Source: Faecalispora sporosphaeroides DSM 1294
GTDB taxonomy: Bacteria > Bacillota > Clostridia > Oscillospirales > Acutalibacteraceae
DNA: 57,243 nt
NCBI GenBank assembly: GCA_000383295.1
Contig: KB911079.1
Location: 1 to 57,243 of the forward strand
Reading direction: 5' to 3'
Both the position numbers and the translations under genes were made by a program. Position 1 is the first letter of the stretch. Each line of letters starts with the position of its first letter. Positions 7,281-15,640 of this stretch are shown one piece after another. The notes beneath the pieces are model-generated. The model did no database searches. It was not told the origin of the DNA and saw only the letters and a program-made list of their open reading frames with translations.

Positions 7281-7343
7281 ACCGCTCCCGCGGATTCTGT
7301 GCAATAATAATACCATAAATCTAAGCGCGGAAGGGGCCTTTCG

Positions 7344-7766
7344 ATGAACTTTTTCCTTTTGCTTGTGAGCGGCATCTGTTTGGGGCTGATGGTCAGCCTG
7401 AACGGAAGACTCGCCGCCGACTTTAATCTGTTCGAGGTCAGCTTTCTGGTTCACCTGATCGGGGCAGTGATGCTGCTGGCCGCCGCAAAGCTGTTTCAAA
7501 AAGAAAAAATTCAGCTTATGGGCGCCCCACGCTATGTGTATTTCGTGGGGTTTATGGGCGTTGCGGTCATCGTGATGACCAGCCTGAGCACCGCGTACAT
7601 CGGCGCGGCCCTCACCATGGTGCTCTCCATCACCGCGCAGCTGGTGGGCTCCGCCGTTGTAGATCATTTTGGATGGTTCCGCGTTCCGGTCAACAAATTC
7701 AACTGGCGGCGGGTTCCCGCCTTTGCGGTGATCCTGACCGGTCTGCTCCTGATGATTTTCTCATAA
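7344..7766 (+). CDS. DMT-family transporter, YdcZ-type, first subunit
   Basis: Product of 140 aa with five hydrophobic helices and the SLNGRLA motif near the N-terminus that is typical of the YdcZ (DUF606) family of the drug/metabolite transporter superfamily. These half-size proteins occur as adjacent pairs that probably form a heterodimer. It is followed 16 bases later by a second member. GGAAGGGG precedes ATG. Substrate unknown; control by the divergent Crp-type regulator is likely. Confidence 0.85.
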   Translation: MNFFLLLVSGICLGLMVSLNGRLAADFNLFEVSFLVHLIGAVMLLAAAKLFQKEKIQLMGAPRYVYFVGFMGVAVIVMTSLSTAYIGAALTMVLSITAQLVGSAVVDHFGWFRVPVNKFNWRRVPAFAVILTGLLLMIFS

Positions 7767-7782
7767 AAGAAGGAGAAACTAT

Positions 7783-8244
7783 ATGCTGTTCTTTGTCCTG
7801 CTCGCCGCGGTCAACGGCTTTGTCACCGTTATCAATAAGATGATCAACCTGGAGGCAAAAAAATCCCTTGGCACAATCAACGGAACTCTCATCAATTATT
7901 TAGAGGCAACCCTGATTTCCCTTGTGATCGTCCTTCTGCTCGGCGACAGCCGTCTTGCCGACCTCTCTCACTGGTCCGCGGTTCCGCTGGTTCATCTGCT
8001 GGGCGGTGTCTTCGGCCTTGTGGCAATGGTGCTGACCGTAATCGCGATGGAACGGGTACGGGTTTCGTACTCAACCATCATCCTGCTGGCCGCCCAGTTG
8101 GGCACCGGCTTTGTTCTGGACGCCGTTGCGGCGGGAAAAGTCGTGCCTCTCAAGCTGATTGGCCTGCTCATTGTAATCGCCGGTATCTTCCTCGACCAGA
8201 TGGCTACCGGTCGGAGTACGGAGACACTCCAGGAGCAGGAGTAA
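7783..8244 (+). CDS. DMT-family transporter, YdcZ-type, second subunit
   Basis: Product of 153 aa with five membrane helices and the same family features as its neighbour (VNGFVTVINKMINLEAKK at the N-terminus, a long hydrophobic C-terminal helix before a polar tail). AGGAG lies seven bases before ATG. It is cotranscribed with the first subunit and ends at a strong terminator. Confidence 0.85.
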   Translation: MLFFVLLAAVNGFVTVINKMINLEAKKSLGTINGTLINYLEATLISLVIVLLLGDSRLADLSHWSAVPLVHLLGGVFGLVAMVLTVIAMERVRVSYSTIILLAAQLGTGFVLDAVAAGKVVPLKLIGLLIVIAGIFLDQMATGRSTETLQEQE

Positions 8245-8301
8245 ATACGAAAACAGCCGCCCGTTGGCACAGTAAACCTGCCGATAACAACAGGCTGAAA
8301 A

Positions 8302-8346
8302 GGACATGGCTTGCCATTCGGCAAGCCATGTCCTTTGTGTATTTCT
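8302..8346 (+). terminator. Intrinsic terminator of the transporter pair
   Basis: A perfect 14-bp stem (GGACATGGCTTGCC / GGCAAGCCATGTCC) with a 4-base loop is followed by TTTGTGTATTTC. It separates the transporter pair from the convergent anti-sigma gene. Confidence 0.85.
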
Positions 8347-8452
8347 CCAGCATCCGGCCTCGGCAGTTTCATATTGGGGCAGACGCTATGCGCTCTCATT
8401 CTGCACACGCGGGGAATCGTCAATGATGCGCAGCGCCATCGATGCCGATCCA

Positions 8453-9040
8453 TCAGTTTCCATTGTCTGCGCTGATATAGCGGTTGGGACTGAAAGAATA
8501 CCCGTCGCGGTATTTTACGGTCAAATACAATTCGTTCCCATCATGAATCAGTTTCACATAACACACACCGTTATCAAATTTATCTGTAATGTCAAGCGCC
8601 TGATCATAATAATAAACCCACACCGTACCGTCATCCTGATACGAAACATCGGGTTCATTCAGATGTTCCATTATTTCATCTTCGGTAAGAGGACGCTCTT
8701 TGCCGTCTGGCTCGATGGCGACGCCTCCGCCTCCTTCTTCCCGCACCGTTCCATCCTTTTTTTTCTGCGACAGATGGTATGAGCCGTCATCACGAATGTC
8801 CAGAATAGCGTCTGTTCGGTCGCCTTCAAACCATATCTGTACGGTTCTTTGAATTCCCCCGACATCCGCCGCATAAGCAACGGAGGCTGTGCCGAGCGCA
8901 AGAACAACCGCCAGACATATTGCCACCGCTTTCGGCAACTTAATTTTATGCATTGTATTCATTTGTTTTGCTCCTTTGTAGTAATCCGTAGAGGTATGAA
9001 CAGCTGAAAACGCCCTTTGGTATCTTTCATTAAGATTCAT
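8453..9040 (-). CDS. Putative anti-sigma factor (membrane-anchored)
   Basis: Product of 195 aa. A cytoplasmic N-terminus of about 33 residues (NERYQRAFSAVHTS...) precedes one membrane helix (about 36-59) and an extracytoplasmic domain of about 135 residues rich in acidic and aromatic residues. It overlaps the ECF sigma gene by 11 bases, with GGAGG nine bases before ATG. This layout, short inside part, one helix and outside sensor directly after an ECF sigma factor, is typical of anti-sigma factors of the DUF4179/RsgI-like kind, but the sensor domain is not recognised and the signal is unknown. Confidence 0.72.
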   Translation of the reverse strand: MNLNERYQRAFSAVHTSTDYYKGAKQMNTMHKIKLPKAVAICLAVVLALGTASVAYAADVGGIQRTVQIWFEGDRTDAILDIRDDGSYHLSQKKKDGTVREEGGGGVAIEPDGKERPLTEDEIMEHLNEPDVSYQDDGTVWVYYYDQALDITDKFDNGVCYVKLIHDGNELYLTVKYRDGYSFSPNRYISADNGN

Positions 9041-9512
9041 TGTCCCATTCCTCCTTTAGCATTTCTTTTAAGAGCATTCTTCCTCTGCCAAGCTGACTTT
9101 TCACGGTGTTCTCACGCTTTTTCAATATGTCGGCGATTTCCCGAACGGAATATCCTTCGTAATAATACAGATGAATGGCAATCCGATACTTCTGCGGCAG
9201 CTGCATCACCGCTTCAAAAAGCCGGCTGTCCTCCGGTTCTTCAAAAACCAAAGTTTCCACATATTCTTCCAGCGTTTCTTTGTGCTTTCTCCAAAATGAC
9301 AATGTGATATCCTTTGCCCGGTTAATCGTCACACGGATCAGCCACGCTTTCAAATTTGTTTCATCATCAAATTCTTTCTTGGACGAATGATATTTAATGA
9401 AAGTATCCTGAACCACGTCATCTGCATCGGCAGGGTTGCGACATATGTTGAATGCAATTCTGAAAAGCCGGTCGCCATACCTTTGCACCGTCTCTTCTGT
9501 TGACAATCTCAT
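9030..9512 (-). CDS. ECF-type RNA polymerase sigma factor
   Basis: Product of 160 aa. Region 2 (about residues 5-75: LFRIAFNICRNPADADDVVQDTFIKYHSS) and region 4 (about 100-155: LPQKYRIAIHLYYYEGYSVREIADILKKRENTVKSQL) are both clear. The start is ATG 9512 because AAGGAG is six bases upstream; ATG 9536 is a weaker alternative. An ECF-type promoter (TGCAACC-N16-CGTA) lies 43-69 bases upstream, so the gene likely activates itself. The anti-sigma gene overlaps its end. Confidence 0.93.
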   Translation of the reverse strand: MRLSTEETVQRYGDRLFRIAFNICRNPADADDVVQDTFIKYHSSKKEFDDETNLKAWLIRVTINRAKDITLSFWRKHKETLEEYVETLVFEEPEDSRLFEAVMQLPQKYRIAIHLYYYEGYSVREIADILKKRENTVKSQLGRGRMLLKEMLKEEWDNES

Positions 9513-9554
9513 AAAATGCTCCTTATTGTTTGTCATGAAGGCCTTCAATAATAT

Positions 9555-9581
9555 TACGATTGAGAATGCGGTTTGGTTGCA
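9555..9581 (-). promoter_or_regulatory. Candidate autoregulated ECF promoter
   Basis: On the minus strand TGCAACC (9575-9581) is followed by a 16-base spacer after AACC and then CGTA (9555-9558), matching the AAC ... CGT pattern recognised by many ECF sigma factors. It sits just upstream of the sigma gene. Confidence 0.6.
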
Positions 9582-9599
9582 TTTTATCACGACGGGCAT

Positions 9600-9637
9600 A
9601 AAAAAAGTACACCAGCCTGAAATGAAAGCTGGTGTAC
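9600..9637 (-). terminator. Intrinsic terminator upstream of the ECF operon
   Basis: Arms GTACACCAGC and GCTGGTGTAC with a 10-11-base loop are followed on the minus strand by seven T residues. It insulates the ECF promoter from leftward transcription of the broken ABM gene. Confidence 0.8.
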
Positions 9638-9866
9638 CAATAGGTATGTGTGCTCCGGTATAACATAAAAAATCAGACTGAATCATTTTGCAAGCCACGT
9701 TAAATTGGGGTTGTATCCTATTTGTAAGATGTGCATTTGTGCGATCGCGTCCTCAAATAGTATCATCAAGAACTCCAATAAGTATGGTTCTTCCGGTAAT
9801 GCTCATAATGAGCGCTCAAAATTGTGCCAAGGCTACTTATTTGCATGAATTAGGTTAGTCACACAC

Positions 9867-10186
9867 CTAATTCTCAAAAGGATTACAGCCATCCATTACC
9901 TCTTGTATAACCACAACAGGGTCGGATATTAGTCCACATTTGTCATCCTCCGGATATGTCACAGCAACCGAAGGCTGATTTCCTGCATATGCTATCATAC
10001 TTTGCATTGAGTCCCACTTTGTACACAAGAAGAAATGTGCATATTTACCCTGTTCAACAATTTTCAAATAAGCGCCTCTATTTCCGTTTAACGCCATAGT
10101 ATCTTTCACGCCTGTCTCATATTCATATTTCTCAAATTCATTTCTATTTTGAATCGGCACAATCCCATGCCATTTCTTGAAATCAT
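9867..10186 (-). pseudogene. ABM-family (antibiotic biosynthesis monooxygenase-like) gene with a 5' frameshift
   Basis: From GTG 10160 the frame encodes 97 aa with the ferredoxin-like ABM plan (KYAHFFLCTKWDSMQSMIAYAG..., TYPEDDK..., VIQEV). The family N-terminus, M-I-x-R-x-WHGIVP, is present but split over two frames: ATG ATT TCA AGA at 10175-10186 in one and TGG CAT GGG ATT GTG CCG in the other, so one base is missing near 10173-10175. The GTG has no ribosome site. Family members are small heme- or quinol-type monooxygenases or stress proteins. Either the gene is decayed or the base was lost in sequencing. Confidence 0.65.
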
Positions 10187-10346
10187 AATTCGCACTTTTC
10201 CTTTCAGTTGGATAAACAACGGGTAGCTTCCTTCATTTTAACATAGGTAAAACAAAAAGTCATACAGGAGTTGAAATCCTCATGTATGACTTTACTTTGT
10301 GTATCAGGTCAAAATAGATGTATCGCGTCCCCCTTTGTTATCAAAG

Positions 10347-10829
10347 TTATAACGCCAAATACAGGAAACAAGTGTCTGGCACCGGTGTTTCATAATAGGG
10401 AGGGGTTTCTATAAACCCCAAACTTTTATAAAGCCCTCTAGCGCTTTCCATCGAAAACAGCGTATCTAACACAATCGACTGATAGCCAATCGCTTTGGCC
10501 TCCTGAACCACCTGCTCTGCAAGCAATCTCCCAATATGAAGGCCCCGGAACTGTGTGCGGACATAAAGCCTTTTTATTTCTGCTTTTTGAGTATCCAGTT
10601 TGCGTAAACCGATGCAGCCAGCGGCCATTCCGTCCACATACGCAATGTACAACCTACCGTCCGGTTTAGCATACTTTCCGGGCAGACATAAATACTCCTC
10701 TGTGTAATTTTGATAGGATAAATCAATACCAAGCCAGGATGTGTATTCTTGAAAAAGCGCTTTGATATCCTTTAAATTACCATAACCTTCTTTTATTTCA
10801 ATATCCTTAAGCAACCTCGTGTTGTACAT
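10347..10829 (-). CDS. GNAT family N-acetyltransferase
   Basis: Product of 160 aa with the GNAT fold: a beta-strand pair ending AAGCIGLRKLD, then KRLYVRTQFRGLHIGRLLAEQVV as motif A (the R/Q-x-x-G-x-G/A acetyl-CoA loop is QFRGLHIG, with the second glycine position kept), and a C-terminal SARGLYKSLGFIE motif B. It is cytoplasmic. The substrate is unknown. No good ribosome site precedes ATG 10829; a downstream start cannot be excluded. It is a stand-alone gene between the broken ABM gene and the tRNA cluster. Confidence 0.85.
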   Translation of the reverse strand: MYNTRLLKDIEIKEGYGNLKDIKALFQEYTSWLGIDLSYQNYTEEYLCLPGKYAKPDGRLYIAYVDGMAAGCIGLRKLDTQKAEIKRLYVRTQFRGLHIGRLLAEQVVQEAKAIGYQSIVLDTLFSMESARGLYKSLGFIETPPYYETPVPDTCFLYLAL

Positions 10830-10879
10830 GCGATCTAAAATTCAACTGATTTCATCGCTCAGTTTTTTTATTACAACAT

Positions 10880-10931
10880 AAAAACAGGCTGAAACTGATA
10901 CAATTTCGCATCAATTTCGACCTGTTTTTTT
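10880..10931. terminator. Terminator of the tRNA cluster
   Basis: An outer stem AAAAACAGG / CCTGTTTTT encloses an imperfect inner stem (GAAACTGAT / ATCAATTTC). T runs exist on both strands, so it can serve the leftward tRNA transcript; it begins at the CCA end of tRNA-Val. Confidence 0.75.
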
Positions 10932-11007
10932 GGTGGACGCAGAGGGACTCGAACCCACGACCTCTCGCGTGTGAGGCGAACGCTCTAACCAGCTGAGCTA
11001 TGCGTCC
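10931..11007 (-). tRNA. tRNA-Val (CAC)
   Basis: The minus strand folds as a full cloverleaf: acceptor GGACGCA / TGCGTCC, D arm GCTC...GAGC, anticodon loop CTCACAC giving anticodon CAC, TpsiC loop TTCGAGT, discriminator A and an encoded CCA. It is the last of three tRNAs in one transcript. Confidence 0.97.
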
Positions 11008-11050
11008 GAATAACGATTCCCCCGAAGGAATCGGGGGAATCCTGCTTGTG

Positions 11051-11125
11051 TGGTGACCCGGACGGGATTCGAACCCGTGAACCCGCCGTGAAAGGGCGGT
11101 GTCTTAACCACTTGACGACCGGGCC
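11051..11125 (-). tRNA. tRNA-Glu (TTC)
   Basis: Cloverleaf with acceptor GGCCCGG / CCGGGTC, anticodon stem CCGCC / GGCGG around the loop CTTTCAC (anticodon TTC), TpsiC loop TTCGAAT and an encoded CCA. Confidence 0.97.
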
Positions 11126-11127
11126 GC

Positions 11128-11204
11128 TGGTAGCGGCAAATGGACTTGAACCATCGACACTTCGGGTATGAACCGAATGCTCTAGCCAACTGAGCTATGC
11201 CGCC
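11128..11204 (-). tRNA. tRNA-Met (CAT), elongator type
   Basis: Cloverleaf with acceptor GGCGGCA / TGCCGCT (G1 opposite T72 as a wobble), anticodon stem TTCGG / CCGAA around TTCATAC (anticodon CAT) and an encoded CCA. The body matches elongator tRNA-Met of Firmicutes rather than initiator tRNA, which would have an unpaired position 1 and three G-C pairs in the anticodon stem. Confidence 0.93.
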
Positions 11205-11235
11205 ATAGAAACAACGCACAAGCGGAGCGTTATTA

Positions 11236-11265
11236 ATTATATTATATACTTGTCCCTGTTGTCAA
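11236..11265 (-). promoter_or_regulatory. tRNA cluster promoter
   Basis: On the minus strand TTGACA (11260-11265), an 18-base spacer and TATAAT (11236-11241) form a near-consensus sigma-A promoter about 30 bases upstream of tRNA-Met. Confidence 0.88.
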
Positions 11266-11302
11266 TACAAAAATCGAAAATATATTTTTATATAGAAAAG
11301 AA

Positions 11303-12031
11303 TCACTCCACCCGGCCCACATATTCAAAGCTGACGCCGCGCGGATTCACGCCGCGCATCAAAATCTGCCCGTCGCGCTCGTCGCGCTGAATCTGCAGCA
11401 CCTCGCCCTCGCGGCTTTCCAGAACATAATGAATCTGGAACTCGCGCAGCGCGCGCCCGTGCATTCCGCCCGGAACGTAATCGCAGAAAATATCGCTGTA
11501 AACCGAGTTATTCACATGTCCGTTATAATCCAGATCAGAATATCTCACTTCTCGTTCCCCCACAACGGGCATTTCTTTTGGTAAATTCATGCGATCCAGC
11601 TTCTGCCCCGTATTGTCGCCTGCGCCAACCCCGTAATCCAGAAAAGCCTTTGGGCGCAGCAACCTGTGCTCCTGCGTGCTGACAACGACGGAGGCCTGCA
11701 AAACCTCCGCCAGATGCTCGTCGCCGCAGTAAAAATTAAAGCTGCGGTAAAACTGCACGCCGACCACCCCGCACGCGCGCGTGACTATAGTGACGGGGTC
11801 GTGCTGGCGCGGCCAGCGGTGTACCATTCCGCCTGCGCGGGTAAACACAAAAACAATTCCGTCGCCCTGCATCTTCTCGTGCGTCAGCCCGTAGCAGGCC
11901 AGGTGCAACTCACAGACCTCCTGACAGTAGCGCAGCATTGCAGACGGACGCAGGGTATTGTTCGCATCCATATCGTATGTTGTCAGTTTCACCTGCTGTG
12001 TGTATTCACTCAATTTTGCATTCAGACCCAT
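11303..12031 (-). CDS. Acyl-ACP thioesterase
   Basis: Product of 242 aa matching the bacterial acyl-ACP thioesterase (FatA/FatB-like) family: two hotdog folds, the N-terminal one with RPSAMLRYCQEVCELH and the C-terminal one with the signature YSDLDYNGHVNNSVY, which carries the asparagine and histidine of the active site. It hydrolyses acyl-ACP to free fatty acid in the cytoplasm and so ends fatty acid synthesis. AAAGGAG lies seven bases before ATG. It follows serS, separated by a G/C-rich hairpin. Confidence 0.92.
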   Translation of the reverse strand: MGLNAKLSEYTQQVKLTTYDMDANNTLRPSAMLRYCQEVCELHLACYGLTHEKMQGDGIVFVFTRAGGMVHRWPRQHDPVTIVTRACGVVGVQFYRSFNFYCGDEHLAEVLQASVVVSTQEHRLLRPKAFLDYGVGAGDNTGQKLDRMNLPKEMPVVGEREVRYSDLDYNGHVNNSVYSDIFCDYVPGGMHGRALREFQIHYVLESREGEVLQIQRDERDGQILMRGVNPRGVSFEYVGRVE

Positions 12032-12045
12032 CTCTACGCTCCTTT

Positions 12046-12078
12046 GAAAGAACCGCCCCGGAAGTGCTCCCGGGGCGG
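12046..12078 (-). terminator. Hairpin between serS and the thioesterase gene
   Basis: Arms CCGCCCCGG and CCGGGGCGG enclose an 8-base loop and are followed on the minus strand by TTCTTTC. The T tract is weak, so termination after serS may be partial. Confidence 0.6.
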
Positions 12079-12151
12079 ATAAAAAGTAACTGTTCCGCCC
12101 GTTTCTAAACGGTGATCGGTTCGTTTTACCGGCGGGATAAGGCGCCGCGGC

Positions 12152-13444
12152 TTATTCCGGGAATTTGATGACATCTACGCCCATGAACGGGCGCAGAACC
12201 TCCGGAATCGTGACGCTGCCGTCCTCATTCTGGTAATTTTCCAGAATCGCTGCAACGGTGCGGCCTACTGCCACGCCGGAGCCGTTCAGGGTATGCACCA
12301 GCTGTGCCTTGTCGCGCTGAGTTGCCTTAAAGCGAATCTGTGCGCGGCGCGCCTGAAAATCCTCAAAGTTCGAGCAGGAGGATATTTCCACATAGCGGTT
12401 GTAGGAGGGCATCCAGACCTCGATGTCGTAGGTTTTGGCGGCGGAGAAGCCCAAGTCGCCGGTGGAGAGACAAACCACACGGTACGGCAGGCCCAAAAGC
12501 TGCAAAACGCGCTCGGCGTCGTTTGTGAGGGATTCCAGCTCCTGATAGGAACTGGCGGGGTCGGCGAACTTGACCAGCTCCACCTTGTTGAATTGATGCT
12601 GACGGATCAGGCCGCGGGTATCGCGACCGGCGGAACCCGCCTCCGCACGGAAGCAGGCGGAATACGCGCAGTACTTGATCGGCAGGCTGGCGCCCTCCAG
12701 AATCTCGCTGCGGTGCATGTTCGTCACCGGCACCTCCGCAGTGGGAATCAAAAAGTAATCCTCGGCGGTATCTTTATTAATCACCTTGTATGCGTCCATC
12801 TCGAACTTCGGCAATTGGCCGGTGCCGGTCATGGACGCGCGGTTGACCATGAAGGGCGGGAACACCTCGGTGTACCCGTTTTCAATATGCGTATTCAAAA
12901 AGAAGTTGATAATAGCGCGCTCCAAGCGTGCGCCGAGCCCCTTATAAAAGTGGAAGCGCGCGCCCGTGACCTTGGCGGCCGTTTCGGGATCGAGAATTCC
13001 AAGCTCTTTGCCCAGGTCCCAGTGAGGTTTCGGTTCAAAATCGAACTGAGTGGGCTCGTGCCAGCGGCGCAGCTCTTTGTTCTCGGTATCGTCCTTACCC
13101 AAAGGCACATCCGCCGCCGGAATATTCGGCAGAGTCAGGAGCAGGCCGCGCTGCTTTTCCTCCAGCTCGCCAAGCTGTGCATCCTTTTCTTTGATCTGGT
13201 CGGAAAGCTGCTTGAGCCGGGCCATCAGCTCGGCAGTATCTTTCCCCTCTTTTCTCAAGATGGGGATCTGCTTGGTATCCGCATTCTGCTGGGCCTTCAG
13301 TGCTTCCGTTTCACCGGTGACGCGGCGGCGGTCCGTATCAATCTGCAAAATGGAATCGATCACCTGATCTGCATCCATATTTCTGCTTTTCATTGCCGCT
13401 TTGACTCGATCCGCATTTTCCCGGATTACTTTCATATCCAACAT
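12152..13444 (-). CDS. serS: Seryl-tRNA synthetase
   Basis: Product of 430 aa, the usual length. An N-terminal tRNA-binding coiled-coil arm (about residues 30-105) precedes the class II core with motif 2 ([21 protein letters not shown]) and motif 3 ([18 protein letters not shown]). It charges tRNA-Ser, and also tRNA-Sec where present, with serine. AGGAG is ten bases from ATG. It lies 46 bases after parB on the same strand; there is no room for a T-box leader, unlike in many Firmicutes, so it probably rides on the parAB transcript. Confidence 0.98.
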   Translation of the reverse strand: MLDMKVIRENADRVKAAMKSRNMDADQVIDSILQIDTDRRRVTGETEALKAQQNADTKQIPILRKEGKDTAELMARLKQLSDQIKEKDAQLGELEEKQRGLLLTLPNIPAADVPLGKDDTENKELRRWHEPTQFDFEPKPHWDLGKELGILDPETAAKVTGARFHFYKGLGARLERAIINFFLNTHIENGYTEVFPPFMVNRASMTGTGQLPKFEMDAYKVINKDTAEDYFLIPTAEVPVTNMHRSEILEGASLPIKYCAYSACFRAEAGSAGRDTRGLIRQHQFNKVELVKFADPASSYQELESLTNDAERVLQLLGLPYRVVCLSTGDLGFSAAKTYDIEVWMPSYNRYVEISSCSNFEDFQARRAQIRFKATQRDKAQLVHTLNGSGVAVGRTVAAILENYQNEDGSVTIPEVLRPFMGVDVIKFPE

Positions 13445-13490
13445 GTGAGTTCTTCTCCTTTATTTTTAGTGCGCGGGACGCCGTGCCGGT

Positions 13491-14354
13491 TCAGTCTGTG
13501 TGAAAGCGCAGACTGTTGACCAGATTCGCCAAATCCTCTTCGCCATAAAATTCAATTTGCAGGATTCCCTTGTTCTTACCGCCTTCCACCTTTACCTTGC
13601 GGCCCAGGTGGGTATTGAGTGCAAGCTCAACCTCCTCAAAATAACGGGGCTTCTTTTTCCCGGGCGGGGCCGGCTCCGCCTCCGCTTCATGTGACAGGAA
13701 CTTCTTTACCATTTTTTCCAATTCCCTGACAGAAATACCATGCTTTACCGTCAGCTGCGCCATTTCGAGCATGTCCTGTGCCGATTCGATCGGCAGCAGC
13801 GTCCTCGCGTGCCCGGCGGAAAGCTTTCCCTGCGCAACCAGCTCGCGAACAGCCTGCGGCAGATTCAAAAGCCGCAGAGCGTTTGCCACGGCAGGCCGCG
13901 ATTTGCCGACGATTTTCGCAATCTCCTCCTGCGTCAGACCGTAGGATTCCATCAGGGTCTGATATCCCTGCGCCTCTTCGAGCGCGGTCAAATCCTCGCG
14001 CTGCAAATTTTCGATCAGCGCGAGCTGCATCACCTGCTGGTCGGTCATTTCGCGCACCACGGCGGGCACTTCGGTCAGCCCAGCCATCCGCGCCGCGCGC
14101 CAGCGGCGTTCCCCCGCCACAATTTGGTAACCTCCGCTGACGAGCGGCCTGACCAGAAGCGGCTGCAAAATTCCGTGCTGAGAAATAGAATCTGCCAGCT
14201 CGGCCAAAGCGCCCTCGTCAAACTGCTTTCTGGGCTGCGAGCGGTTTGGCTCAATTTCCCGCAGAGGCAGCGCGATGGAGGAGTTCTGATTCTCCGTATC
14301 GTTTTCTGCAAAGATGGCGTCCAGGCCCTTTCCGAGACCGCCTCTTTTTTTCAT
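13491..14354 (-). CDS. parB: Chromosome partitioning protein ParB (Spo0J)
   Basis: Product of 287 aa. The N-terminal CTP-binding domain includes the GERRWRA arginine patch, followed by ENLQREDLTALEEA, a helix-turn-helix (LTQEEIAKIVGKSRPAVANALRLL) and a C-terminal dimerisation domain. ParB loads at parS, slides as a CTP-dependent clamp and recruits SMC. The ATG overlaps the parA stop by four bases. parS sites lie nearby at 15322 and 18377. Confidence 0.98.
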   Translation of the reverse strand: MKKRGGLGKGLDAIFAENDTENQNSSIALPLREIEPNRSQPRKQFDEGALAELADSISQHGILQPLLVRPLVSGGYQIVAGERRWRAARMAGLTEVPAVVREMTDQQVMQLALIENLQREDLTALEEAQGYQTLMESYGLTQEEIAKIVGKSRPAVANALRLLNLPQAVRELVAQGKLSAGHARTLLPIESAQDMLEMAQLTVKHGISVRELEKMVKKFLSHEAEAEPAPPGKKKPRYFEEVELALNTHLGRKVKVEGGKNKGILQIEFYGEEDLANLVNSLRFHTD

Positions 14355-15133
14355 TCCGTACGCCCCTCTCCCTGATTATTCTGAATGATTTCCAAAGCCA
14401 GCGCTTCATAGGCGGCGGAGCCCTTCGACGCGCGGTCGAAATACAGCACCGGCTTGCCAAAGCTCGGCGCTTCGGATAGCCGCACTGTGCGCGGCACAAC
14501 GGTGGCGAATACCTTGCGGGGGAAATACCGCTTCACCTCATCCACAACCTGTTGGGTCAGGTTCAGGCGCCCGTCGTACATGGTGAGCAGTACGCCCTCA
14601 ATATCGAGCTGTTCATTGTACTGCCGCTTGACGCGCCGCACAGAATTCATCAGCTGCGAAAGGCCCTCGAGTGCGTAATATTCGCACTGAACCGGCACCA
14701 GCAGCGTATCTGCAAGGCAAAGCGCATTTGTCGTGATGATTCCCAGCGAGGGAGGGCAATCCATAATGATGTAATCGTATTCTCCGCGCAGCGGCAAAAT
14801 TGCGCGCCGCAGAACAGATTCCCGGTTTTTCATACTGACAAGCTCCAGCTCGGCCGCGGCCAAATCCATACTGGAGGGAATTAAATCCAGATTCTGAAAG
14901 CCTGTATGAATCAAAACCTCGCTTGGTTGTGCCTCATCCAAGAGGATTTCGTAAACGGTATTTTTCAGCTTGCGGCGGTCTACCCCCACACCGCTGGAGG
15001 AATTCCCCTGCGGATCGATATCGACCAAGAGTGTTTTCTTCCCCAAACTCCCAAGAGAAGCCGCCAAATTAACGGCGGTGGTTGTCTTCCCCACACCGCC
15101 CTTTTGGTTTGCGATCGCAATGATTTTTCCCAT
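14351..15133 (-). CDS. parA: Chromosome partitioning ATPase ParA (Soj)
   Basis: Product of 260 aa with the deviant Walker A motif KGGVGKTTTAVNLAA at the N-terminus, DIDPQGN, and the DCPPSLG switch. It is the ParA partner of ParB and in Firmicutes also modulates DnaA activity at the origin. It starts the parA-parB(-serS) operon; the promoter should lie in the long spacer upstream, which also holds a parS site. Confidence 0.98.
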   Translation of the reverse strand: MGKIIAIANQKGGVGKTTTAVNLAASLGSLGKKTLLVDIDPQGNSSSGVGVDRRKLKNTVYEILLDEAQPSEVLIHTGFQNLDLIPSSMDLAAAELELVSMKNRESVLRRAILPLRGEYDYIIMDCPPSLGIITTNALCLADTLLVPVQCEYYALEGLSQLMNSVRRVKRQYNEQLDIEGVLLTMYDGRLNLTQQVVDEVKRYFPRKVFATVVPRTVRLSEAPSFGKPVLYFDRASKGSAAYEALALEIIQNNQGEGRTE

Positions 15134-15321
15134 ACCACTCGTTCCCCGCTTCTCTTACATGATTTATAAAATCGACACAGAAATCGGATGTCTCAGAACC
15201 GCTAAAAGGTCTTTCCTTCGGATACCGATGGTCTGTGCTCTATCAGCCGCCAAAAGCTGCACTGTGGAATATTATAGCACTCTTTTTTTATGAGATAAAG
15301 TGTTTTTGGGTAAAAAGTGCT

Positions 15322-15337
15322 TGTTTCACGTGGAACA
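15322..15337. promoter_or_regulatory. parS site 1
   Basis: TGTTTCACGTGGAACA is identical to the 16-bp Firmicute parS consensus bound by ParB/Spo0J. It lies 190 bases upstream of parA. Confidence 0.97.
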
Positions 15338-15375
15338 ACGGCTTGTTCTGCTGGTATGGGACGTTCTCCACATTT

Positions 15376-15413
15376 TCAACCGGTTTTCCACTTTGCTGTG
15401 GAAAACCGGTTGA
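15376..15413. repeat. Perfect 16-bp inverted repeat
   Basis: TCAACCGGTTTTCCAC and its exact complement are separated by TTTGCT. The arms include TTTTCCAC / GTGGAAAA, which resembles a DnaA box. There is no clean T tract on either strand, so it is not an obvious terminator. Confidence 0.8.
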
Positions 15414-15640
15414 TGTTAAAAGAGTTTTTGTATGCTGCTTTCCCCGCAAGAAAAAGTGGAAAATTCTTGCAGTGTAAAGTGCACTCTATGGCACTCTGCT
15501 TTTATGTTGTAAATACTTCTGCTCCTGACTTAAAAAAATCGGGTATGTATTCCGGCCCATCTTTCGCTGCGGGGGATTTTTTCGGTGCGTTTTGTTTCTC
15601 AGGCCGAAGCAGCTATCTTCTTTTTATTTTCCGTATGAAA

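Noticed and set aside
10998-11219. A 73-residue frame across the tRNA cluster
   Set aside because: It reads through tRNA-Met and tRNA-Glu, which fold perfectly; it is a coincidence of the tRNA sequence.
12046-12078. A riboswitch before the acyl-ACP thioesterase gene
   Set aside because: The element is one simple G/C-rich hairpin with no further structure; it fits a weak terminator after serS.
13445-13490. A T-box leader for serS
   Set aside because: Only 46 bases separate parB from serS, too short for a T-box element.
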